64,000 nucleotides of DNA from Gp1-AA133 sp963850425. GTDB taxonomy: Bacteria; Acidobacteriota; Terriglobia; Terriglobales; Acidobacteriaceae. The notes under the pieces were generated by a model that did no database searches, had not been told where the DNA came from, and was given only the letters and a program-made list of their open reading frames with translations. The translations under genes and the position numbers were made by a program. Below are positions 51,156 to 59,883 of this stretch, piece after piece; positions within the stretch are counted from its first letter, which is position 1; each line of letters begins with the position of its first letter. Location of the stretch: NCBI GenBank assembly GCA_963850425.1, contig CAWKLF010000008.1, positions 62,001 to 126,000 on the forward strand. The letters are read 5' to 3'.

Positions 51156-52898
51156 ATGGAAAACAAAGCGATCGCCACCCTGCTTTACGAAACCGCCGAC
51201 CTTCTGGAAATCGACGGGCAGGACTCTTTCCGCATTCGCTCCTATCGCAACGCAGCGCAGGCCATCGAGAACCTGCCGCAACGCATGTCGGATCTGATCA
51301 CCGAGCCGAAGAAAGTCCTGGGCATTCCCGGTATCGGCAAGGGCATGCTGACCAATCTGCAGGAGCTGTTCAAGAGCGGCCGTCTCGCTCTGCATGCGGA
51401 GTTGCTCCAGAAATACCATCCCTCCATGTTGCAGCTGCTCAAGATCCAGGGTCTGGGTCCGAAGACGATCGCGCTGATCTGGAGCGCCCACAAAGTCTCC
51501 GACGTTGACGGCGTCGAAAAACTCGCGCGCGCGGGCAAGATTCGCGAGCTGCCGCGCATGGGAGAAAAGCACGAACTCAAGCTGATCAAGGCCATCGAAG
51601 ATTACCGCCGGATCGGCGGCCGGTTCCAGATCGACCATGCGGAAATTGAGGCCGAGAAACTCGCCAAGTACCTCTCCACGATTTCGGGTATCGACAAGAT
51701 CACGCCTGCCGGTTCTCTGAGAAGAGGGCGGGAAACCGTGGGTGACCTCGACATCCTGGTCACTGGCGCCTGTTGCGTCGACGACGGCCAGCGCGCCGAT
51801 GCCATCCAGCACATTGCGCAATACCCGCCTCTGATGGACGTCCTTGCAAGAGGCGACAACAAGATCAGTTTCCGCCTGCGCAGTGGAATGCAGATTGATG
51901 TCCGCCTGCTCTCGCCCGCATCATTCGGCGCGGCCATGCAGTATTTCACCGGCTCGAAGGCCCACAACGTCACGCTGCGCCAGCGAGCGTTGAAGATGGG
52001 ATTCACCCTCAGCGAGTACAGCCTGGCCGACTTGAAGACCGAACAACCCGTCGCCGGAGCGACCGAAGAGGAGATCTACGCCAAGCTGAATCTCGACTAC
52101 ATCCCGCCCGAAATGCGCGAGAACCTCGGCGAGATCGATCTGGCCGCCCAGCACAAGCTTCCGCAGCTGATCACGACAGAGGATATTCAGGGCGATGTGC
52201 ATTTGCACACCGTGGAGACCGACGGCCGGAACACAATCGAAGAAATGGCGGAGGCGGCCCGCGCGCACGGCTACAAGTACATGGCCATCACCGACCATTC
52301 GAAAAACCTCGCCTTCGCCAATGGACTCGACGACCAGCGCGCGCTCGCCCACATCCAGCGCATCCGCGAGGCCGGCAACCGCACGGAAGGAATTAAGATT
52401 TTTGCCGGAATTGAAGTCGACATTCTGGGCGACGGGTCGCTCGATCTTTCCGATGACGTGCTCGGCCAGATGGACATCGTCATCGCCAGCGTGCACTCGC
52501 ACTTCAATCAGGAACGCGATCAGATGACCGAGCGCCTGCTGAAAGCGATCTCCAATCCGAACACGTCGATTCTCGGACACCCGACGGGGCGCCAACTCCT
52601 TCGCCGCGATGAGTATCCCTTCGACATGGACGCAATCCTGAAGACGGCCGCCAAGAATAAGGTTGCGATGGAGCTGAACGCCTACCCCGACCGCCTCGAC
52701 CTCAACGACGTTCACCTTCGCCAGGCGAAGGGACATGACGTGAAGATCGTCATTAATACCGACGCACACCACACGTCGCACCTCAGCAAGATTCGATTTG
52801 GAGTTCTGCAGGCCCGGCGGGCGTGGCTTACGAAGGAAGATGTTTTGAACACGCTGCCGGCAGAGAAGTTTGCTAAGGCGATGAAGCACGACTGGTGA
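51156..52898 (+). CDS. polX: PolX family DNA polymerase/3'-5' exonuclease
   Basis: A 580-residue repair polymerase. The helix-hairpin-helix region near residue 50-120 has VLGIPGIGKGML and IQGLGPKTIALI; the polymerase core shows GSLRRGRETVGDLDILV (nucleotidyl-transfer aspartates). The C-terminal PHP domain has the metal motifs GDVHLHTVETDG, ITDHSKNLAF, GIEVDIL, VIASVHSHF, LGHPTGR and NTDAHHTSHL, giving 3'-5' exonuclease activity. The enzyme fills gaps in base excision repair. The ATG at 51156 (MENKAIATLL) is preferred to a frame from 51135. Confidence 0.93.
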   Translation: MENKAIATLLYETADLLEIDGQDSFRIRSYRNAAQAIENLPQRMSDLITEPKKVLGIPGIGKGMLTNLQELFKSGRLALHAELLQKYHPSMLQLLKIQGLGPKTIALIWSAHKVSDVDGVEKLARAGKIRELPRMGEKHELKLIKAIEDYRRIGGRFQIDHAEIEAEKLAKYLSTISGIDKITPAGSLRRGRETVGDLDILVTGACCVDDGQRADAIQHIAQYPPLMDVLARGDNKISFRLRSGMQIDVRLLSPASFGAAMQYFTGSKAHNVTLRQRALKMGFTLSEYSLADLKTEQPVAGATEEEIYAKLNLDYIPPEMRENLGEIDLAAQHKLPQLITTEDIQGDVHLHTVETDGRNTIEEMAEAARAHGYKYMAITDHSKNLAFANGLDDQRALAHIQRIREAGNRTEGIKIFAGIEVDILGDGSLDLSDDVLGQMDIVIASVHSHFNQERDQMTERLLKAISNPNTSILGHPTGRQLLRRDEYPFDMDAILKTAAKNKVAMELNAYPDRLDLNDVHLRQAKGHDVKIVINTDAHHTSHLSKIRFGVLQARRAWLTKEDVLNTLPAEKFAKAMKHDW

Positions 52899-52933
52899 GC
52901 AAACCGGCAGAGACGAAAAAAACAACCCACGAG

Positions 52934-53575
52934 CTACAAAAGAACGCTGACCACGCCGGTGCCGATCAGTGCGATTGCCCAAACCAGGTCTAGATTGAAC
53001 CAGGCCTTCCGTAATATTGCGACACCGAACTTCTCAAATACCAGTAGCGCGACCACCGCTGTGATCGCCAGATAGCCGATCGCGTGGAGCGCAGTCGCCA
53101 GCAATGCAGTCGCTGGGGTTGAGCCCTGCATCGCCATTCCATGATGAGCCTCGTGCGCCGCGGCTGGCATAGCCATTCCAAGGAACAGTGGCACCACCAT
53201 CAAACCCGCACCGTGAGCGGACGCCATCAGGAACGACCACCAGGTCAGCCCTGCTTTGTTGACCCTCATGCTCGCCCAACTCGGATGGCGATGACGGAAA
53301 AGTCGACTCGTGCCGAACGCAACAAGAATCACGGCCACGATCCAGCGCACCCACTGCAGCGGCATCGCCGCGCCCGCCATCATCGCGAGCGCAATGGCTG
53401 CCGCTACCGCCAGCGCATGACCCGCCCCCAGCGGCAGCAGCGCGCTGAGAACAGCGCCGCGGCGGCGCTCTTGCAGTCCAAGCGCCACCGCGAACAGCCA
53501 GCCCATCCCGGGATTCATTCCGTGGAAGGCTCCCAGTCCCAACAGCGCCGCCCACGATCCTGTCATCTCTCCCAT
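52934..53575 (-). CDS. Polytopic membrane protein, HupE/NicO-like
   Basis: A 213-residue protein with about six hydrophobic segments. The first carries LGAFHGMNPGMGWLFAVALG and another ALLPLGAGHALAVAAAIALA, with His and Gly in the membrane, a pattern seen in metal-permease-like families such as HupE/UreJ and NicO, though I cannot place it firmly. A His-rich loop, AAHEAHHGMAMQGST, is exposed between helices 4 and 5. The ATG at 53575 begins nine bases after the upstream gene's stop. It is directly downstream of the SBP56 gene, so a role in supplying a metal to that protein is possible (inference). Confidence 0.6.
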   Translation of the reverse strand: MGEMTGSWAALLGLGAFHGMNPGMGWLFAVALGLQERRRGAVLSALLPLGAGHALAVAAAIALAMMAGAAMPLQWVRWIVAVILVAFGTSRLFRHRHPSWASMRVNKAGLTWWSFLMASAHGAGLMVVPLFLGMAMPAAAHEAHHGMAMQGSTPATALLATALHAIGYLAITAVVALLVFEKFGVAILRKAWFNLDLVWAIALIGTGVVSVLL

Positions 53576-53583
53576 TTCAAACC

Positions 53584-54990
53584 TCAGGAGAAGCAATACG
53601 AATCCGAAGACGCGTCTCCGCCTTCCAGGTGAACCTGGTGCGGACGGAATTTCTCCGTTTCGAGGAACAGCTTGGGATCAAGACGCATGCCCCCATTGGC
53701 ATCGGTGTCAATCTTCGCCATCCACCCGCGAATGCCGTCCGGGTAGAACTGTTCGTCCCAGGTACGGTAGAGCGAGTTCGTGACGTAGACCCGCTTGCCG
53801 TCCCGGCTGATCTCAACCATCTGGGGCGCGCCATTCAGCGGCTCTCCCGCATTTTTCGGATGCGGATTCTTCTTGATAATCCCGCCCAGAGTTACAGTTC
53901 CGGTCAGCACAGGATTGAACGGATCGGAAACGTTGTACTGGCGCAACTCGCCGCTGCCCCAGCATGAGACGTACAAGAAACGATCGTCTAGGGAAAGATT
54001 GATGTCGGTCACCAGCGGCGGTACTGCTTTGAAACCCTTCAACAACGGCGGCAGCTTTTCGGGATCGGCGGCTTCGGCGGGAATCTCAATTACCTTGCGA
54101 ATCTTCCACGTACTATTCCCATTGCTTCCCTCGCGGTACCAGACCCAGATTGACGACGATAGATCTTTCAGTGAAGTCACCACTCCCACGAACCCGTAGG
54201 TCTTGTTGGGATCGTGCGACGGACGAAGCTCGAGCACCATCTGCTGCTCCGGCCCAAGATCGAGTGTCTGTTGGTGGCGGCGCTTGTGCAGATCCCAGCG
54301 ATGCAGGGCGTGACCGTATTTCCCAGCGAGCAGCAGCTCGGGATTCACGCCATCCTCCACCATCGAAGGCGTTCCCCATTCGCTGGTAATCATGGTGTCG
54401 TGCCCGAGATGCCACCAGAAGTCGTATGCCAGATACTGAGGTCCGCGATCGGCTTCCCAGGCCCCTTTGATGTCGAAGGTCTCGGGGTCGATCATGAGAA
54501 TGCCACCCGGCCCGTTGCCGTCCACCGATCCGAGCGCGTTCAGGTAAATGCCGTCAGGCCCGCAGTGCGCGGTGTGCGGCCGGCTATAGCCGGATTTCTT
54601 TTTCACTTCTTCCGGCTCGATGACTTTCACGATTTTCGGATTCCGCGGGTCGGGCTTGGTATCGAGAATATGAATTCGCGACGACCGCATCCCGGGCACG
54701 ACGAGGTAGCGTCTCTCCATATGCGGATGCGGGGAGTGCGGGCACAAGCACGAACTGCACGCGTTCCATCCAAAGTGATGCAATTCGTCGCCGGCGTTCG
54801 GCATATCCACCCGGCTCACGACGCTGCCATAAGTTTTCGATGACGGGTCGAGATCCACCACCGCCATGGCATCAGTACCATTGTTGGTGGTGGGATTCAG
54901 GAGAGCCACGTAGGCCAGTTTCTCCGGCGTCGCCTCCATCGCCATCTTGGCTGAAGGATAGAAAGTCTGATCAGGAAGTAGTTTCGCCAT
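53584..54990 (-). CDS. Selenium-binding protein family / methanethiol oxidase-type
   Basis: A 468-residue beta-propeller-like protein of the SBP56/SELENBP1 family. Conserved signatures are DELHHFGWNACSSCLCPHS (cysteine pair), SRPHTAHCGPDG, GGILMIDPETFDIKGAWE, AYDFWWHLGHDTMITSEWG, VTDINLSLDDRFLYVSCWG, GKRVYVTNSLYRTWDEQFYP and the end GGDASSDSYCFS. Characterised members oxidise methanethiol to formaldehyde, hydrogen sulfide and hydrogen peroxide, with copper. The ATG at 54990 has GGGGGA at the right distance and gives the usual length; a TTG-started frame to 55053 is not needed. No signal peptide is seen with this start. Confidence 0.88.
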   Translation of the reverse strand: MAKLLPDQTFYPSAKMAMEATPEKLAYVALLNPTTNNGTDAMAVVDLDPSSKTYGSVVSRVDMPNAGDELHHFGWNACSSCLCPHSPHPHMERRYLVVPGMRSSRIHILDTKPDPRNPKIVKVIEPEEVKKKSGYSRPHTAHCGPDGIYLNALGSVDGNGPGGILMIDPETFDIKGAWEADRGPQYLAYDFWWHLGHDTMITSEWGTPSMVEDGVNPELLLAGKYGHALHRWDLHKRRHQQTLDLGPEQQMVLELRPSHDPNKTYGFVGVVTSLKDLSSSIWVWYREGSNGNSTWKIRKVIEIPAEAADPEKLPPLLKGFKAVPPLVTDINLSLDDRFLYVSCWGSGELRQYNVSDPFNPVLTGTVTLGGIIKKNPHPKNAGEPLNGAPQMVEISRDGKRVYVTNSLYRTWDEQFYPDGIRGWMAKIDTDANGGMRLDPKLFLETEKFRPHQVHLEGGDASSDSYCFS

Positions 54991-55155
54991 ATAGATTCCC
55001 CCATCTTGGGTGGATGTGGATAGCCCCACGAAGAGCGCTAAAATAGACAGCAATCACTTGGGGTGATCTAAGCGCTGCGCATCTGTTTGATCAGGGCACT
55101 ATACTCCATCGACACCTGCTTCCACTGTTTGTTTTTTTTCTTTTTTCTGACTGCT

Positions 55156-55594
55156 ATGCCAATTGATACCTTGCGTTAGGAATTCGCAGGCTTTGCGTTA
55201 GACGTACCGGAGCGCCGGTTGCGGCGCGATGGCGCGGGGGTCGATCCGGGCCCCCAAAGTTTTCGACACCCTTCGCCTGCTCGTCGAAAACGCCGGGCAT
55301 CTGATGACCAAAGAGAAGTTGTTGCGGCATCTATGGCCCGACACAGTAGTGGACGAAAACAACCTCAACAAAAACATCTCTGTGCTTCGGAAGGTGCTCG
55401 ACCAGCCGTTCACTTCCCACTCATTCATTGAGACTGTGCCTCGGGCCGGCTACCGCTTTGTAGGCAGGGTTACAGAGAGCACTGTCCCGCGCGTTTTTCG
55501 AATCACGACCCGCGAAGGCGCAGGGATTTCAGGCAGGACCCTCGCGGCCGCCGGGCAGACGCACGAATTCCGCCCTCAAGTTCGCTTGGGATGA
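55156..55594 (+). pseudogene. CadC-like winged-helix regulator remnant
   Basis: ATG at 55156 opens MPIDTLR, then a TAG at 55177-55179, then the same phase resumes EFAGFALDVPERRLRRDGAG and VDPGP. At a run of five C bases near 55250 the sense moves to the next frame, which goes on KVFDTLRLLVENAGHLMTKE, LLRHLWPDTVVDENNLNKNI, SVLRKVLDQ and ETVPRAGYRFVG. This is an OmpR/PhoB-type winged-helix domain as in acidobacterial CadC-like regulators, but no TPR or sensor region follows after about 55490. So the gene has a nonsense codon, a frameshift and no C-terminal half. Confidence 0.78.
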
Positions 55595-55685
55595 CAGGGG
55601 GTGGGGAGGCGCTATTCATTGAAGCGGGGGCGCCAAGATCCTCGAACAGGCCTTACTCCCTCGTGTGCTAGCATCAGTACCTCCA

Positions 55686-57350
55686 ATGCCATCAGGAAAA
55701 TTGCAAATTGTGCCGCTGGGCGGACTCGGCGAGTTTGGGATGAATTGCATGGCCCTGCGCTGGGGCGATGACATCCTCGTCATCGACGCTGGGTTGATGT
55801 TCCCGGAAGCCGAACTGCTTGGCGTCGACATCGTTGTGCCCAACATTTCCTACCTCATGGAGAACCGGCAGAAGGTGCGCGGCATCGTGCTTACGCATGG
55901 GCACGAAGATCACATTGGCGCGCTGCCATGGGTTCTGTCGGAACTGAATGTTCCGGTGTGGGGCACCGAATTCACGCTGGCCTATGTCGAGGACAAGCTC
56001 GACGAGCATGGGTTGCTCGATGACGCCGACCTGCGGGAAATACGGGCGAATGAGCGCGTCAAGATCGGGCCATTCACCGTGCATCCGATCCAGGTCACGC
56101 ACAGCCTGGTGGATTGCGTGGCCCTCGCGATCCACACCCCGTTGGGTGTGGTGATTCACACCGGCGATTTCAAAGTCGATCCCACGCCGACCGATAACCG
56201 GTTGTTCGATCTGCACGCGTTTGCCGAGTATGGCAAGGAAGGCGTGCTCGCGTTGCTGCAGGATTCAACCAACGTCGAGCGCAAGGGGTATACGCCCAGC
56301 GAGCGCGCGGTGCGGCGGAAGTTTGACGAAGTATTCGCGCGGACCGAGCGGCGGCTGTTCATCTCCTGCTTTTCGTCCTCCATTCACCGGATCAAGCTGA
56401 CGGTTGACCTGGCGTTTGAGCACGGCCGGAAAATCGCTTTCATCGGGCGGTCGATGAACAACTCCGCGGAGATTGCCGAGGACCTGGGATACGTAGAGAT
56501 TCCGGAAGGCTTGCTCATTCATCCCGGCGATATGAAGAATCATGCGCCCGAGAAGGTGTGCGTGCTGATCAGCGGGACCCAGGGCGAGCCGATGTCGGCG
56601 CTTTCGCGGGCGGCGGTTGACAATCATAAGCACGCGAAAATCGAGAAGGGCGACACGGTGGTGCTCTCGTCGCGCATTATTCCCGGAAATGAAAAGGCCA
56701 TCTACCGGATGATCGATCACTTGTTCCGGCGGGAGGCGCACGTGATCTATGAGGATGGTTCGTCGCCGCCGATTCACGTCAGCGGACACGCCAGCCAGGA
56801 GGAATTGAAGCTCATCATCAACCTGGTCAAGCCTCGTTTCTTCATTCCGGTACATGGTGAATATCGGCAACTCAAGCTGCACGCGGAAATGGCTGGCTCG
56901 ATGCACGGGTCGGTGGGGCAGGTGATCCTGATCGAAAGCGGAGATGTGCTGGAGTTCGACGAACTGGGCGCGCGCAAGGTTGGTCGCGTCAACGTCGGGC
57001 GGATATGCATCGATTCCGGCTCGCGTACCGACGTGGTGGAAGACCTTATCGTCAAAGATCGGAAGCACATCAGCGAGGACGGGATTGTGCTGCCGATTAT
57101 CGCCATCAATAAGCTGACCGGAGAGGTGGAGAGCGCGCCTGAGATTGTGACCCGCGGCTTCAACCCGGGCGAAGACGGGCTTATGGATGGGGCAAAGCAG
57201 ATTGTCATGCAGACGCTCGATGCCTCCAGCGATGAAGAGAAAGCGGACTACGGGGTGATCAAGGAAAAGATCCGCGCGGATCTGAAGCGGTACATCAACA
57301 AGCAGACCCAGAAGCGGCCGCTGATTATGCCGGTGATTCTGGAGATTTAG
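55686..57350 (+). CDS. rnj: Ribonuclease J
   Basis: A 554-residue metallo-beta-lactamase/beta-CASP RNase with 5'-3' exonuclease and endonuclease activity in mRNA decay. The metal motif is LTHGHEDHIGALPW, followed by HTGDFKVDPTPTDNR, DSTNVERKGYTPSE, SCFSSSIHRI, SGTQGEPMSAL, and the beta-CASP HVSGHASQEELKLIINLVKP; FIPVHGEYRQL is well kept. A C-terminal domain follows from about residue 455. The ATG at 55686 (MPSGKLQIVPLGG) is preferred to a frame seven codons upstream. Confidence 0.95.
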   Translation: MPSGKLQIVPLGGLGEFGMNCMALRWGDDILVIDAGLMFPEAELLGVDIVVPNISYLMENRQKVRGIVLTHGHEDHIGALPWVLSELNVPVWGTEFTLAYVEDKLDEHGLLDDADLREIRANERVKIGPFTVHPIQVTHSLVDCVALAIHTPLGVVIHTGDFKVDPTPTDNRLFDLHAFAEYGKEGVLALLQDSTNVERKGYTPSERAVRRKFDEVFARTERRLFISCFSSSIHRIKLTVDLAFEHGRKIAFIGRSMNNSAEIAEDLGYVEIPEGLLIHPGDMKNHAPEKVCVLISGTQGEPMSALSRAAVDNHKHAKIEKGDTVVLSSRIIPGNEKAIYRMIDHLFRREAHVIYEDGSSPPIHVSGHASQEELKLIINLVKPRFFIPVHGEYRQLKLHAEMAGSMHGSVGQVILIESGDVLEFDELGARKVGRVNVGRICIDSGSRTDVVEDLIVKDRKHISEDGIVLPIIAINKLTGEVESAPEIVTRGFNPGEDGLMDGAKQIVMQTLDASSDEEKADYGVIKEKIRADLKRYINKQTQKRPLIMPVILEI

Positions 57351-57456
57351 CTGCGAGCTTTGAGCTGCGAGCGAACATCCAAAGCTGAATCCTGGGCGCT
57401 AACTCCAATATCTTTAGATCTCGGATCGCTCGTAGCTTGCGGCTCGAAGCTCGCAG
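57351..57456. repeat. Imperfect inverted repeat, AGCTCG family
   Basis: CTGCGAGCTTTGAGCTGCGAGC (57351-57372) pairs with GCTTGCGGCTCGAAGCTCGCAG (57435-57456) except at a few places. It belongs with the element at 11697-11824. Its right arm reaches into the 5' end of the next reading frame. Confidence 0.65.
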
Positions 57457-58441
57457 TTTCCAGGAGCTGATTATCGTCACTCTTGAAGATATCCAACAAG
57501 CGCAGGCCCGATTGCGAAGCATTATCGTCCGGACACCTGTGCTTGAAGTTCCGGAGATGATTTCAGACTCCGGCGAATCTCGCCGCCTGTTTCTCAAGCT
57601 TGAAAACCTGCAGCCCATCCGCGCATTCAAGTTGCGCGGAGCCTATAACAAGATTGCTTCGCTCTCGCCCGAGGAGCGCCAACGTGGCGTGATCGCATAT
57701 TCGAGCGGCAACCACGCACAGGGCGTGGCGTACGCGGCACGGGCGCTCGCGACCAAGGCCGTGATCGTGATGCCGGGGAATGCTCCGGCGATCAAACTGG
57801 ATGCGACGGCGGGGATGGGGGCGGAGATCGTCAAAGTTGGCGCGGGCAGCCAGGAGCGGCAATTGAAGGCCGAGGAACTTGCGGCGCGGCACGGGTATGC
57901 CATTGTGCCTCCGTATAACGACGAAAAGATCATCGCCGGACAGGGAACGATGGGTCTGGAAATTCTCGAGCAGGTGCCCGAGGTCGAAACCGTGCTGGTG
58001 CCGGTCGGCGGAGGCGGGATGATCAGCGGGGTGGCGGCGGCCATCAAACTGAGCAAGCCGTCGGTGAAGGTCATCGGGGTGGAACCGGCTTTGGCTGCCG
58101 ACGCGCAGGCCAGCTTCCGGAGCGGCAAGATTGTCAGCTTTGCGGCGGACGAGGTCACCCGAACCATCGCAGATGGGTTGCGCACGCAAAGTATTGGCGC
58201 GATTAATCTCGAGCATATCCGCAAGTTTGTGGATGACATTGTGACGGTCTCGGAGGACGAGATCCGGGATGCGATGCGGCGCCTGGCGGCAAATCCCCAG
58301 ACCGTGGCGGAGCCGAGCGGGGCGGTATCGGTGGCAGGGTTTTTGTTTCGCGGAAAGCAATTGCCTCGTGGGACGATCCATGTGGCGGTAGTTAGCGGGG
58401 GGAATATCGAACCGGGGATGCTGGCTGAGCTGCGAAAGTGA
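57437..58441 (+). CDS. Threonine/serine dehydratase-like PLP enzyme
   Basis: A PLP-dependent fold-type II enzyme of about 320 residues. The lysine of the Schiff base is in PIRAFKLRGAYNKI; SSGNHAQGVAYAA binds the substrate carboxylate and phosphate; VPVGGGGMISGVAAAIK binds the PLP phosphate. It matches short threonine dehydratases without an ACT regulatory domain, close to catabolic TdcB or serine racemase. The start is uncertain: the frame opens with TTG at 57437 inside a repeat arm; relatives begin at about VTLEDIQQAQARL, but that codon here is GTC, so an unusual ATT, ATC or CTG start beyond CAGGAG (57461-57466) is possible. Confidence 0.82.
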   Translation: MRLEARSFQELIIVTLEDIQQAQARLRSIIVRTPVLEVPEMISDSGESRRLFLKLENLQPIRAFKLRGAYNKIASLSPEERQRGVIAYSSGNHAQGVAYAARALATKAVIVMPGNAPAIKLDATAGMGAEIVKVGAGSQERQLKAEELAARHGYAIVPPYNDEKIIAGQGTMGLEILEQVPEVETVLVPVGGGGMISGVAAAIKLSKPSVKVIGVEPALAADAQASFRSGKIVSFAADEVTRTIADGLRTQSIGAINLEHIRKFVDDIVTVSEDEIRDAMRRLAANPQTVAEPSGAVSVAGFLFRGKQLPRGTIHVAVVSGGNIEPGMLAELRK

Positions 58442-58483
58442 CGGGACAATGATCGCTTGCGATTGGCGATCTCAATGGACTTT

Positions 58484-58570
58484 CTTCGCGCCCTTTGCGG
58501 CCTTTTCGGTTAAGACATCATTAGAAGAGCTTTTACGCAAGATGGCTAAGGTTGCGCAAAGGACGCGAAG
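58484..58570. repeat. Inverted repeat, CTTCGCG-CCTTTGCG family
   Basis: CTTCGCGCCCTTTGCGG (58484-58500) pairs with GCGCAAAGGACGCGAAG (58554-58570) with two mismatches. A half copy, GGCGTCCTTCGCG, is near 6927. It is non-coding, between the dehydratase-like gene and the SH3-like gene. Confidence 0.65.
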
Positions 58571-58670
58571 CTAAGTCTACGAGGGTCTTCACTCGGCCCT
58601 TACATGCATGGGTATGGTGGCAGTGTAGAATTTAGTTTCTGCCCTGATTTTCATCCATTGAGGTTTGACC

Positions 58671-59633
58671 ATGCCGGTTTCCGCCAATGTGCGGATCTCT
58701 TCGAAGGTTTTGCCTGCCGTTTTCTTGTTCCTCACTTTGCAACTGGGTTCCGCGAGCGCGTTCGCGGCCGGCGAACATGGGACGCTGATCCGCGTCGCGA
58801 ACATCTATTTGTCGCCGGACAAGAACTCCACCAAACTCGCCGAGATTGAACGCGGACGTGAACTCGTGGTTCTGGAAAACACGAATCCCCCATGGGCGCA
58901 CGTGGAGGCGTTTCTGAGCGAAGAAAAGACGGTGAGCGGATGGATTCTGGATAAGGGATTCGTGCGCAGCACGAATCCGGATGGTGACAAGATTGTGTTT
59001 GGAGAGGCGGCGGATTCCGAAGATGAAGCCAGCCGGCGCCAGGGGCGGCGGGGCGCCGACAAGGACGCACTCCGACTCTACTACCGGGTCTACGACCTGT
59101 TTCCGAATTCACCGCTCGCCGGGCAAGCGTTGTACCGGGCCGCCGATATCCGTTGGCAGGTGGAACGCATCGACGTAATGTCGAGGCCGTCGGCAAAGGA
59201 GCGCGATCCGGGACTGCGCGAGGGCATGAATGAGGATTGGATGAAGGAGGTCATGAAGAAATTTCCCGGATCCAAGTGGGCGGATCTGGCCGCGTATCAC
59301 TTGATTGAAAACAAGCTGTGCGGGGATTGGCAGGGAACGTCGAAGTGCCCGGAGAAAGAAGCAGAGCGTTACGAAAAGTATGCCGAGGAACGTCCGGGTT
59401 CGCCGGCGGCTCCCGAAGCTTTATATCAGGCAGCCAGGCGGCAGGCGGCCCTGGTCGATATCTACAAGACCGAGGAGCAAAAGAAGAAGTCCGACGAGGC
59501 TAAGGGCAAGGCGATCTCGCTTGCGCAGAAGATTGTCGCGCAGTATCCCCAGTCGGATTGGGCAGCGCGGGCGCAGCGGCTGATGTTCCTGGTGCAGGGG
59601 GATGTGCCGACGTTTGGGAATGCGGTGGAGTGA
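58671..59633 (+). CDS. Secreted SH3-like / TPR-like repeat protein
   Basis: A 320-residue exported protein. Signal peptide at residues 1-33 (SAFA-AGEH). Residues about 37-100 form an SH3b-like domain (IRVANIYLSPDKNSTKLAEI, GRELVVLE, GWILDKGFVR). Residues about 120-310 are helical and hold TPR-like or tol-pal-like repeats (RLYYRVYDLFPNSPLAGQAL, AERYEKYAEERPGSPAAPEA, AQKIVAQYPQSDWA). The family binds peptidoglycan or proteins in the periplasm. A TTGAGG Shine-Dalgarno is seven bases before the ATG at 58671. Confidence 0.75.
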   Translation: MPVSANVRISSKVLPAVFLFLTLQLGSASAFAAGEHGTLIRVANIYLSPDKNSTKLAEIERGRELVVLENTNPPWAHVEAFLSEEKTVSGWILDKGFVRSTNPDGDKIVFGEAADSEDEASRRQGRRGADKDALRLYYRVYDLFPNSPLAGQALYRAADIRWQVERIDVMSRPSAKERDPGLREGMNEDWMKEVMKKFPGSKWADLAAYHLIENKLCGDWQGTSKCPEKEAERYEKYAEERPGSPAAPEALYQAARRQAALVDIYKTEEQKKKSDEAKGKAISLAQKIVAQYPQSDWAARAQRLMFLVQGDVPTFGNAVE

Positions 59634-59640
59634 GAGGAGC

Positions 59641-59795
59641 GGCTCTGGGCTCTGGGCTGTCTCAGGTCTCAGGTCTCGGGCGGTCTCAGGTCTCAGGAAT
59701 TGGACGTCTCAGCTCCAGCACTCGTTTTCCCTTGAGACTTTTCATTGCATGCACGTGGGCGCAACGGCTAGGCCCACAGCCTAGAGCCCAGAGCC
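59641..59795. repeat. Inverted repeat with 20-bp arms and a central direct repeat
   Basis: GGCTCTGGGCTCTGGGCTGT (59641-59660) and ACAGCCTAGAGCCCAGAGCC (59776-59795) are reverse complements except at one position. Between them, at 59659-59697, GTCTCAGG recurs several times. It is a non-coding intergenic palindrome close to the uppP gene. Confidence 0.75.
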
Positions 59796-59873
59796 TACAG
59801 CCCATGTTCCCCATGCCGTATCCAACTACATAATCTTGTCGTCGGCAATCTCTGGGATACTTATATTTCGATC

Positions 59874-59880
59874 CGGAGGA
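59874..59880 (+). promoter_or_regulatory. Shine-Dalgarno that decides the uppP start
   Basis: CGGAGGA at 59874-59880 lies just before a TTG at 59884, which gives the conserved UppP N-terminus; a TTG at 59836 has no such sequence. Confidence 0.5.
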
Positions 59881-59883
59881 CGC

